NCBI RefSeq assembly: GCF_018760365.1
Contig: NZ_JAHIAB010000002.1
Location: forward strand, 310,001 to 374,000
Direction: 5' to 3'
Length of the DNA stretch: 64,000 nt
From: Pseudooceanicola endophyticus
Lineage (GTDB): Bacteria; Pseudomonadota; Alphaproteobacteria; Rhodobacterales; Rhodobacteraceae
Position numbers and translations under genes: made by a program
Shown here: positions 52,450 to 59,489 of the stretch, piece after piece
Layout of the letters: each line of letters begins with the position of its first letter
How positions within the stretch are numbered: position 1 is the first letter of the stretch
Notes under the pieces: model-generated
Told to the model about the DNA's origin: nothing
Database searches by the model: none
The model's input: the letters and a program-made list of their open reading frames with translations, nothing else

Positions 52450-52721
52450 TCCCGACCCTCCGCCAAGGTTTCGGGGGTGAAGCCCATCTGGGACATCTGT
52501 TCCAGCAGGCGGTCGCTGGCATGGCGGATGGTCATCGCGTGACCGCCTGCCCGCAGCGATGTGGCCGCCGACAGCAGCACCTGAAGACAAAGGGCGCCCA
52601 GATGCGTGACCTCACCGGCATCGACCTCTAGATCCCCGTCGAGCCGGGCGCGCAGCGCCTCGGCCAGGGGGCCGGCAGCCGGAAGATCCAGCTTCGGGGG
52701 GAGGACCAGCGGCGCGGTCAT
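52440..52721 (-). CDS. STAS-domain protein at the head of the che operon
   Basis: This 93-residue STAS protein resembles MlaB/anti-sigma-factor antagonists. The usual phosphorylatable Ser of the DSSG loop is absent: the corresponding region reads THLGALCLQVLL. The C-terminal LLEQMSQMGFTPETL helix is typical. It overlaps the first cheY by 10 nt, so it is the first gene of the che operon. A scaffold or docking role, rather than a phosphoswitch, is suggested by the missing Ser; this is inference. ATG at 52721. Confidence 0.82.
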   Translation of the reverse strand: MTAPLVLPPKLDLPAAGPLAEALRARLDGDLEVDAGEVTHLGALCLQVLLSAATSLRAGGHAMTIRHASDRLLEQMSQMGFTPETLAEGREWA

Positions 52722-52895
52722 GGGCACCAGCTCCGGGCAAGCGGGCGAAGCGAAAGCATGCCTGACTCCAATCGTTCCTATGCGTCGCAGAGGTGATAGG
52801 GCGCGGGCCGTTAAGACGAAGTTACGCGGAAAGGGCGTTTCGCTCGGTTTTGAGAGATTGCCGCCCGCCCCGCGGACAAGTTCCCTTGGCGCAAC

Positions 52896-52927
52896 GAAAA
52901 ACGCCGGTCGGAAACTCCGGCCGGCGT
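52896..52927 (-). terminator. Intrinsic terminator after the methyltransferase gene
   Basis: An 11-bp stem ACGCCGGTCGG (52901-52911) with CCGGCCGGCGT (52917-52927; contains one G-T pair) and a 5-nt loop is followed on the minus strand by TTTTT. It lies 39 nt beyond the stop at 52966 and upstream of the che operon. Confidence 0.85.
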
Positions 52928-52965
52928 GGCTTTGCGCTGTGCCTTGGGGCGGTGGCGGGCGGAGG

Positions 52966-53925
52966 TCAGCTGCGGCGGCGCCGCCGCCCGCCGCGCCCAC
53001 CGGCGGCTGCCCCGGCCGCGGCGGCGGCCTCGGCGAAACTTGCACCTTCCTTCATGGCGTCGGTGATACGCGAGAAGCGGATCCACTCTCCGCCGTTGGG
53101 ATCGTGATTCATCAGCAGGTTGGCGGCCTTGATCGCCTCCATCTCGCCGTGGCGGGTGGGGTTCATGATCGCCGAGGTCATGCCCGCACCGATCGCCATC
53201 GGCAGGAAGGCGGCGCTGACGCCATGGCGCGCGGGCAGGCCGAAGCTGATGTTGGAGGCGCCGCAGGTGGTGTTCACGCCCAGTTCCTCGCGCAGCTTGC
53301 GCACCAGGGCAAAGACCTGCTGGCCGGCGCTGGCCATGGCGCCCACCGGCATCACCAGCGGATCGACCACAATGTCATGGGCGGGAATGCCGTAGTCGGC
53401 CGCGCGCTCCACGATCTTCCTGGCAACGGCGAAGCGGACCTCGGGATCCTCGGAAATGCCGGTGTCGTCGTTGGAGATCGCCACCACCGGCACGTTGTAT
53501 TTCTTGACCAGGGGTAGAACCAGCTCCAGGCGCTCTTCCTCGCCGGTGACGGAATTGACCAGGGGACGACCGCTGGCAACCTCCAGCCCCGCTTCCAGCG
53601 CGCCGGGAACCGAGCTGTCGATGCAGAGCGGCACGTCGACAAGGGCCTGCACCAATTCGATCATCCTGCGCATCAGCGGCGGCTCGGTCTCGTTCGGGTT
53701 GGGGTTGGAGTTGTAGACCACGCCCGCGTTCACATCGAGCACGGCAGCCCCGCAGGCGACCTGCTGGAGGGCGTCCCTTTCGACGGTCGAGAAATCGCCC
53801 GCCTCCAGCTCTGCCGCCAGCTTCTTGCGCCCGGTGGGGTTGATGCGCTCGCCGATGACGCAGAAGGGCTCATCAAAGCCGATGGTCACGGTTCTGGAGC
53901 GGGATTCGAGAATGGTGCGGGTCAT
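52966..53925 (-). CDS. Methyltetrahydrofolate:cobalamin methyltransferase, pterin-binding domain protein
   Basis: A 319-residue protein that consists of one DHPS-like pterin-binding domain, as in the methyltetrahydrofolate-binding part of MetH. Typical motifs are IGERINPTGRKKL (residues 24-36), DVNAGVVYNSNPNPNETE, PLCIDSSVPGALEAGL and NTTCGASNISFGLP. It lacks the homocysteine-binding, cobalamin-binding and reactivation domains. Rhodobacterales are known to encode methionine synthase as separate proteins, so this is probably the split MetH pterin subunit; an anaerobic-methyltransferase role is an alternative. The C-terminus ends in an odd Gly/Arg tract (AGGRGGRRRRRS). Neighbours are metF-like. 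Confidence 0.88.
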   Translation of the reverse strand: MTRTILESRSRTVTIGFDEPFCVIGERINPTGRKKLAAELEAGDFSTVERDALQQVACGAAVLDVNAGVVYNSNPNPNETEPPLMRRMIELVQALVDVPLCIDSSVPGALEAGLEVASGRPLVNSVTGEEERLELVLPLVKKYNVPVVAISNDDTGISEDPEVRFAVARKIVERAADYGIPAHDIVVDPLVMPVGAMASAGQQVFALVRKLREELGVNTTCGASNISFGLPARHGVSAAFLPMAIGAGMTSAIMNPTRHGEMEAIKAANLLMNHDPNGGEWIRFSRITDAMKEGASFAEAAAAAGAAAGGRGGRRRRRS

Positions 53926-54064
53926 GTCTGGTCCCTTTCGAACAGTGGTTGGCGCCGGCTTGGCCCGTTCGGCCCTGCGGGGCGGTCGGTGGCGGCCAGG
54001 CCCGCAGGTCGGTCCCGGGACCTTGCTAGAGGCTTGTTGCCCCTGGGGTAAGCGGTGGTCTGGC

Positions 54065-54988
54065 TCAGCCGCGGGCGCGCAGCGGCTGGGTGTCGGCGCC
54101 ACCGTGCCGGATCGCGTAGTCCGCCGCTGCCGGAATGCCGCCCAGCGGGAAGAGGTGGAGCTGGGCAAAGGGAAGATCCCCGGCCTCGGCCGCGCCAGCC
54201 AGATCCGAGAGGATCTCGGTCGGTTCATAGGGCAGCATCAACTTGGTGACGTCGAGGGCGCGCTTCTGCAGCACCTTCAGGGAAGGGCCGACGCCGCAGG
54301 TCACGGCGTAGCGGATCAGGGTCTGCAGCTTGGCGGGGGCGGCGATGCCCAGATGGATCGGCAGGTCGATCCCCTCGTCGCGCAGGCGGCGGGCCCAGGC
54401 CAGGACGGGCGCCGCCTCGAAGGCGAACTGGGTGACCATGGCCATGCGGGCATCGCTGCGCGCGGCGAAGTCCTGTTTCCAGCGCAGCGCCTGCATGACC
54501 GCGTGGTCGCCGCCGTCGGGGTCGATGTCGCGGTTGCCCTCGGGGTGGCCCGCGACATGCAGGCGATCAAAGCCCATGCGGTCGAACAGCCCGGTTTCCA
54601 TCAGCTGCAGGGAGCTGTCGAAGGTCCCGCGCGGGCTGTCGATCCCGCCGCCCAGCAACAGCGCGCCGGTGACGCCGGCCTCGGTGCGGTAGCGATCCAG
54701 CCAAAGCGCCAGGGTGGCGGCATCGGGGACCAGCCGGGCGGGCAGGTGGGGCATCACCTCGAAGCCTTCGGAGGCCAGCCGCGCGGCGGTGGCGACCATG
54801 TCGTCAATGGGCGTGCCATCGATATGGGCGATGTAGACCCGGGTGCCGCCGGGCAGAAGGCTGCGGAAGTCGGCGATCTTCGCGGCGGTGCGCGGCATCA
54901 CCTCGATCGAGTAGCCCGACAGCAGGGCGTCGATGGGGCGCCCGGCGGCAGGGGCAGAGGACTTGCGGCGGAAGGGAATGAGGGACAT
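54065..54988 (-). CDS. metF: Methylenetetrahydrofolate reductase-like protein
   Basis: MetF reduces 5,10-methylene- to 5-methyl-tetrahydrofolate for methionine synthesis. The 307-residue protein has the FAD-binding TIM barrel in divergent form: YSIEVMPRTAAKI, GTRVYIAHID, GALLLGGGIDSPRGTFDSS (quoted in part) and THFAFEAA-like (MVTQFAFEAAPVL), followed by HLGIAAPAKLQTLIRYAVTCG (quoted in part). It is shorter and less conserved than E. coli MetF, so cofactor use may differ. Its gene lies between a small PF13769-like protein and the methyltransferase, both probably in one operon. Confidence 0.85.
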   Translation of the reverse strand: MSLIPFRRKSSAPAAGRPIDALLSGYSIEVMPRTAAKIADFRSLLPGGTRVYIAHIDGTPIDDMVATAARLASEGFEVMPHLPARLVPDAATLALWLDRYRTEAGVTGALLLGGGIDSPRGTFDSSLQLMETGLFDRMGFDRLHVAGHPEGNRDIDPDGGDHAVMQALRWKQDFAARSDARMAMVTQFAFEAAPVLAWARRLRDEGIDLPIHLGIAAPAKLQTLIRYAVTCGVGPSLKVLQKRALDVTKLMLPYEPTEILSDLAGAAEAGDLPFAQLHLFPLGGIPAAADYAIRHGGADTQPLRARG

Positions 54989-55025
54989 GGCCGTCTCCTG
55001 GTCGCTTTCGCCGCAAGCGTCGGGG

Positions 55026-55334
55026 TCAGTCCTGAGGGCCGTCCCAGCCGTCGTTGGCGATCAGTTCCTTGATCTTCTCCTGATCATATTCCCGATCCAG
55101 CCGGGCGATCTGGTCATTCGCGACCTCTTGGGGGTCACCTTCGACAGGAAAGGGCGCGGCCTTGCGCCATTCGGCCAGGTAGGCATCCGTGTCCGAGGCG
55201 CCAACCTTCATGGCGGCGCGGTCGATGGCCTGCTCGAACCGCTCTGGCAGCACGGCCTTGGCGGCGCGCCGACCCTTGCCGACGATGACCTGTGCGGGAA
55301 TGTCGCGCCAGTAGACGATGGTGACATCGGGCAT
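55026..55334 (-). CDS. Small 'virulence factor' family protein (PF13769-like)
   Basis: A 102-residue protein (MPDVTIVYWRDIPAQVIVGKG...) matching the short family often called virulence factor in alphaproteobacteria. The N-terminal VTIVYWRDIPAQV and GRRAAKAVLPERFEQAID segments are typical. It lies just upstream of the metF-like gene, and the family tends to sit beside MetF/MetH pieces, so a one-carbon role is suspected but unproved. The ATG at 55334 gives the conserved start. Confidence 0.8.
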   Translation of the reverse strand: MPDVTIVYWRDIPAQVIVGKGRRAAKAVLPERFEQAIDRAAMKVGASDTDAYLAEWRKAAPFPVEGDPQEVANDQIARLDREYDQEKIKELIANDGWDGPQD

Positions 55335-55501
55335 GGGGCCGGTCCTTCCGGAAAACTCGCTTGGCCCGTGAAGACCAGATCGAAGGGGGCGACGCAACCG
55401 TTCCGGACAGGTGCAGGGCGGGGTTGCGCCACAGGAAGGATCTTGCGGAGGATCGGGTGAATGATTACTCTGGTAATCAACACGATATGGAGGGCGCGAC
55501 C

Positions 55502-56614
55502 ATGGCGCCCAGGCGTCCCAAAGGTGCGGGCGCTTTCCCTAAACCGGTCGAGAGTCCCGCATCCAAACCGCCCGATCCGGCGGAGCTTTACGCTGCGCTG
55601 GATCTGGGTACGAATTCTTGCCGCATGCTGATTGCCCAGCCGAAGGGCAGCCAGTTCCATGTGGTCGACAGCTTCTCGAAATCGGTCCAGCTCGGCTCCG
55701 GGCTGGAACGCTCGGGGCGGCTGTCCCGTGTCTCGATGGCACGCACCATACAGGCCATGCGCATCTGCCAGCAGAAGCTGAAGCGGCACCGGGTCCGGCA
55801 CATGCGGCTGGTCGCGACCGAGGCCTGCAGGCGTGCGACCAATGCCGCGGGTTTCATCCAGCAGGTGCGCCGGGAAACCGGCCTGAAGCTTGAGATCATC
55901 GAGCCAGAGGAGGAGGCCCGCCTGGCGGTGATCTCCTGCGCGCCGCTGGTCTCGACGCGGACCGAGCAGCTGCTGGTGGTCGATATCGGCGGAGGTTCGA
56001 CCGAGCTGGTGTGGATCGACCTGACCTCGGTGCCGCAGCGCGAGCGGCCCCGGGCGATCATGCGGCTGCACGCGGGCTTCCATCCGCCGGAAAGCCCGTT
56101 CCCCGCCGCCAAGGTGGTCGACTGGATCTCGGTGCCGCTGGGGGTGGCGACGCTGCGCGACCAGTTCCGCGACGTGGAGGACGACGCGGCGCGTTTCGCG
56201 CTGATGTCCTGGTTCTTCGAGGAAGCGCTGGCCGATTTCGCCCCCTACAAGGACGAGCAGGCCCGCGCCGGGTTCCAGATTGTCGGCACCTCCGGCACGG
56301 TGACCACGGTGGCGGCCAGCCATCTGGGGCTGAAGCGTTATGACCGGACCAAGGTGGACGGGCTGCGGATGACCTCGGACCAGATCGACCGGGTGATCCG
56401 GGGCTATCTGGAGATGGGGCCGGAGGGGCGCCGCAAGGACCCCCGCATCGGCCAGGACCGTCATGCGCTGATCATGTCGGGCAGTGCCATCCTGCAGGCG
56501 CTGCTGCGCTGCTGGCCCACCGACCGGCTGAGCGTGGCGGACCGCGGCCTGCGCGAGGGGCTGCTCTATGCCCAGATGAGCGCCGATGGCGTGTTGGAGG
56601 ATGCCCCGTACTGA
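55502..56614 (+). CDS. Ppx/GppA family exopolyphosphatase-like phosphatase
   Basis: A 370-residue protein with the sugar kinase/actin-like fold: DLGTNSCRMLI (34-44) and VVDIGGGSTELVW are the phosphate-binding loops, and IVGTSGTVTTVAAS is a third. It lacks the C-terminal HD-type domain of E. coli Ppx. The family cleaves polyphosphate or converts pppGpp to ppGpp. The start was set to the ATG at 55502, which has GGAGGG seven bases upstream, in preference to one 15 nt earlier and other upstream alternatives. It precedes rlmE by 154 nt. Confidence 0.92.
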   Translation: MAPRRPKGAGAFPKPVESPASKPPDPAELYAALDLGTNSCRMLIAQPKGSQFHVVDSFSKSVQLGSGLERSGRLSRVSMARTIQAMRICQQKLKRHRVRHMRLVATEACRRATNAAGFIQQVRRETGLKLEIIEPEEEARLAVISCAPLVSTRTEQLLVVDIGGGSTELVWIDLTSVPQRERPRAIMRLHAGFHPPESPFPAAKVVDWISVPLGVATLRDQFRDVEDDAARFALMSWFFEEALADFAPYKDEQARAGFQIVGTSGTVTTVAASHLGLKRYDRTKVDGLRMTSDQIDRVIRGYLEMGPEGRRKDPRIGQDRHALIMSGSAILQALLRCWPTDRLSVADRGLREGLLYAQMSADGVLEDAPY

Positions 56615-56701
56615 CGCGGGGTGGAGGCCGCTATGCGGTGTCTGGTTTTGACAACCGGCCCGTTCTGGTATTCTAGGGGCGCGAGAGCGGTGATCGTGGC
56701 C

Positions 56702-56757
56702 GGGGGCTCTGCCCCCGCGGCCTGCGGCCGCTCCCCGACATATTTTTGGAAAGGCGA
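56702..56757 (-). repeat. Palindromic intergenic element, copy 4 (inverted)
   Basis: Read on the minus strand: flank CCAAAAATATGTCGGGGA, inner stem GCGGCC-GCA-GGCCGC (56717-56731), then GGGGGC-AGA-GCCCCC (56702-56716). Inner-stem loop GCA is the same as in copy 2, but the stem sequence is entirely different. It lies between the ppx/gppA-type gene and rlmE. Confidence 0.85.
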
Positions 56758-56768
56758 AAGGGCAGGAC

Positions 56769-57509
56769 GTGGCGAAGAAACCGACCGGCAAGAACTCTTC
56801 GGGGCGGGGCTACCGCGATCTGACCGTCAAGGTGAAGACGGCGCGGGGGCGCAAGCTCTCCTCGACCCGTTGGCTGCAGCGGCAGCTGAACGACCCCTAT
56901 GTGGTGCGGGCCAAGGCCGAGGGCTATCGCGGTCGCGCGGCCTTCAAGATCATGGAGCTGGACGACAAGTTCCGCTTTCTGGTGCCGGGGGCCCGGGTGG
57001 TTGACCTGGGCTGCGCGCCGGGGGGCTGGATCCAGGTCGCGGTGCCGCGGATCAATGCGCTGGGCGAGAAGTCCGGCAAGGCGGTCGGGCGGATCGTCGG
57101 GGTCGACCTTCAGGAGGTGGAGCCGATCCCGGGCGCCGAGGTGCATCAGCTCGATTTCCTGGCCGACGGGGCCGATGATCTGGTGAAGGAATGGCTGGGC
57201 GGCGAAGCCGACGTGGTGATGAGCGACATGGCCGCAGCGTCCTCCGGGCACAAGCAGACCGACCACCTGCGCATCATCGCGCTGTGCGAGGCGGCGGCCT
57301 ACCTGTCCTTCGACGTGCTGGCCGAGGGCGGAACCTTCGTGGCCAAGGTGCTGGCGGGCGGCGCCGAGGGCGAGCTGCAGAAGATCCTGAAGCAGAAGTT
57401 CACCAAGGTGGCGAATGTGAAGCCGCCGTCGTCGCGCTCGGATTCCTCCGAGAAGTTCGTCGTGGCGACCGGGTACCGGGGCCGCGGCGCGGAGCCGCTG
57501 GACGAGTGA
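56769..57509 (+). CDS. rlmE: 23S rRNA (uridine2552-2'-O)-methyltransferase RlmE (FtsJ/RrmJ)
   Basis: RlmE methylates U2552 in the A-loop of 23S rRNA. The 246-residue protein has the K-D-K-E catalytic set within [37 protein letters not shown] (quoted in part) and [11 protein letters not shown], and a basic N-terminal extension ([18 protein letters not shown]). The start is a GTG at 56769; GGGCAGGAC precedes it. It is commonly found next to the ppx/gppA gene in this order, as here. Confidence 0.96.
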   Translation: MAKKPTGKNSSGRGYRDLTVKVKTARGRKLSSTRWLQRQLNDPYVVRAKAEGYRGRAAFKIMELDDKFRFLVPGARVVDLGCAPGGWIQVAVPRINALGEKSGKAVGRIVGVDLQEVEPIPGAEVHQLDFLADGADDLVKEWLGGEADVVMSDMAAASSGHKQTDHLRIIALCEAAAYLSFDVLAEGGTFVAKVLAGGAEGELQKILKQKFTKVANVKPPSSRSDSSEKFVVATGYRGRGAEPLDE

Positions 57510-57581
57510 TTTGCAAACCGGCCTGAGCCGGTCTGCAAAGTTGGCAACGATGTTGCAAAGGGGCTGGGCTGCATTTGCAAA
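57510..57581 (+). promoter_or_regulatory. pdxA: Array of four TTGCAAA-type boxes upstream of pdxA
   Basis: Two perfect 8-bp palindromes TTTGCAAA (57510-57517 and 57574-57581) bracket two related boxes (TCTGCAAA at 57532-57539 and GTTGCAAA at 57552-57559). Centre-to-centre distances are 22, 20 and 22 bp, near two helical turns each. The array fills the 101-nt gap between rlmE and pdxA. Confidence 0.7.
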
Positions 57582-57610
57582 CCCTGCTTCCGGGTTTGGA
57601 AGGAAAGACC

Positions 57611-58660
57611 ATGGCGGGCGATCAGCTTGAAGATCTGGCAGGAGCACCCTCTCCGGCAGGCGGATCGGCGGGCGGGCTGGTGCCGCTGGGGGTGACCCTG
57701 GGCGATCCCTCGGGGATCGGGCCGGAAATTGCCCTGCGGGCCGTGATCGCCGAGGGTGCGCCGCAGAGCATCCTGCTGGGCCAGCGCGCCGTGGCCGAAC
57801 GGGCGCGGGCCCTGGTGGCGCCGGAATGGACGATCCAGGTCGTTTCGGGCCCGGAAGAGGCGGCTCTGTCGCCCCGCCACCTGCGGCTGATCGAGACCGG
57901 CGTGCCGCTGGCTCAGGCGCCGGACTACGGGCAGGTCAGCGCGGCCTCGGGGGCGGCCGCCTTTGCGGCGATCCGCGCGGGGATCGCGCTGGCGATGGCG
58001 GGGCGGACCTCGGGCATCGTCACGGCGCCGATCCACAAGGAGGCGCTGTCTGCCGCCGGCGTGCCCTTCCCGGGCCATACCGAGATGCTGGCCCATTACG
58101 CCGGCGATGTGCCGGTGGCGATGATGCTGGCCAATGACGTGATCCGCACCGTTCTGGTGACCATCCATGTCTCGCTGCGCGATGCCATCGGGCTGGCGGA
58201 TTTCGACGCCCAGATGCGGGCGATCCGCCTGGCGCACGAGGGCTGTCGCGCCTTCGGCATTGCCGCCCCCCGGGTCGCCGTGGCCGGGCTGAACCCCCAT
58301 GCCGGCGAAGGCGGCCTGTTCGGGCGCGAGGAGATCGAGATCATCGCCCCCGCCATTGCCGCGGCAAGGGCGGAGGGGATCGATGCCTCCGGGCCCTGGC
58401 CGGGCGATACGGTCTTCATGCAGGCCCGCAAGGGGGCCTTCGACGTGGTGGTGGCGCAGTATCATGACCAGGGGCTGATCCCGGTGAAATACCTCGGGCT
58501 GGAGGAGGGGGTGAACATCACCCTCGGGCTGCCCTTCGTGCGCACCTCGCCCGATCATGGCACTGCCTTCGACATCGCCGGGCAGGGCATTGCCGATCCG
58601 CGCTCCATGAGCCTCGCGCTCAGCCAGGCGCGGGCGATGGTGCTGGCCCGCGGCGCCTGA
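57611..58660 (+). CDS. pdxA: 4-Hydroxythreonine-4-phosphate dehydrogenase PdxA
   Basis: PdxA oxidises 4-phosphohydroxythreonine in vitamin B6 synthesis. The 349-residue protein has VTLGDPSGIGPEI at the start of the fold, metal-site histidines in APIHKEAL and GHTEML, and YHDQGLIPVKYLGLEEGVNITLGLPFVRTSPDHGTAFD (shown in parts: YHDQGLIPVKYL and RTSPDHGTAFD). The ATG at 57611 has GGAAGGAAAG upstream. In many relatives it sits between surA and rsmA; here it is 42 kb away, on the opposite strand, behind an unusual TTGCAAA box array. A PdxA2-type paralogue is an alternative. Confidence 0.9.
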   Translation: MAGDQLEDLAGAPSPAGGSAGGLVPLGVTLGDPSGIGPEIALRAVIAEGAPQSILLGQRAVAERARALVAPEWTIQVVSGPEEAALSPRHLRLIETGVPLAQAPDYGQVSAASGAAAFAAIRAGIALAMAGRTSGIVTAPIHKEALSAAGVPFPGHTEMLAHYAGDVPVAMMLANDVIRTVLVTIHVSLRDAIGLADFDAQMRAIRLAHEGCRAFGIAAPRVAVAGLNPHAGEGGLFGREEIEIIAPAIAAARAEGIDASGPWPGDTVFMQARKGAFDVVVAQYHDQGLIPVKYLGLEEGVNITLGLPFVRTSPDHGTAFDIAGQGIADPRSMSLALSQARAMVLARGA

Positions 58661-58777
58661 GGCGCCTTTACCATTCGCTAAGAAAGTCCCGCCTAGAACG
58701 GAGTCGTTCCCCGGAGAACCGGGGGATGGCGGGGCCTGTCCGTCCCGTCGCATCCGTGAATCGGAGGAGGGGCGCCG

Positions 58778-59488
58778 GTGCAGGCCAGTCTTGATCGCAT
58801 CCGCATGCAATTGCAGGGCATGGAGCGGATGATCCGCACCCTGCGGGCCGAGGTGGAAAGCCAGGTGTCCTCCTTCGCGCCGCCCGAACTGGCGCAGGCC
58901 AGCCTGCTGGCCTCGGGGCTGGGCACCCTTCTGGCCGAGGGCGCGCCCGCCGCCCCCTTTGCCGCCGATCCCTATCAGCATTTCGCCCCCGGCGTCTGGA
59001 TCGGCATGGATCCGGAGGTCGGCGACAGCGGTGCCACGGTGGCCCTGGCTGCGCTGCCCACCGGGCCGGGCAATGCGCCGCGGGTGTCGCGGCTTTCCGT
59101 GAACCCGGTCTTCCCGCTGGCCGCCAAGCCGCGCTGGCTGACGCTGGAATGCGCCCTCGACCTTGAGGCGCTGCGGCGCGCGCGCTCCCTGCGGCTCGAT
59201 ATGATCAGCTTCTTCGAGATCGGCAGCCGAAACATTGCCCAAATTCCCCGCCAGTTGACCGTGACCCTGCGCCTCCAGCATCGTGACGGCACGCGCAGCG
59301 ATCACCTGAACCGGCGCATCCCGGTCTCGACCATGCCGTTCGAACATAGCGTGCGGGTGGGCGAGGCTGCGCTGAAGGACATCGGCTTTGCCGCTGCCGC
59401 CGAGGCGATCCTGATCCTGGAGCTGCCGCTGGCCGGCGAATTCACCCTGCATCTGGATCATTTCGCCCTCCAGGTCGGGGAGAGCTGA
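58778..59488 (+). CDS. Unknown protein at the head of the glycosyltransferase cluster
   Basis: I do not recognise this 236-residue protein. Residues 1-28 form an amphipathic helix with heptad spacing of Leu/Met (LDRIRMQLQGMERMIRTL), likely a coiled coil. Residues 60-230 are beta-rich with alternating hydrophobic residues (RLSVNPVFPL, WLTLECALDL, FTLHLDHFAL), suggesting a jellyroll or carbohydrate-binding-like domain. No signal peptide or transmembrane helix. The start is a GTG at 58778 with GGAGGAGG upstream. It is followed after one base by the GT4-GT2 gene, so it probably works with it. Confidence 0.85.
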   Translation: MQASLDRIRMQLQGMERMIRTLRAEVESQVSSFAPPELAQASLLASGLGTLLAEGAPAAPFAADPYQHFAPGVWIGMDPEVGDSGATVALAALPTGPGNAPRVSRLSVNPVFPLAAKPRWLTLECALDLEALRRARSLRLDMISFFEIGSRNIAQIPRQLTVTLRLQHRDGTRSDHLNRRIPVSTMPFEHSVRVGEAALKDIGFAAAAEAILILELPLAGEFTLHLDHFALQVGES

Positions 59489-59489
59489 G

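Noticed and set aside
52440-53045. STAS gene starting upstream at 53045
   Set aside because: The extra Pro/Arg-rich stretch crosses the methyltransferase terminator and coding region; the ATG at 52721 gives the normal STAS N-terminus.
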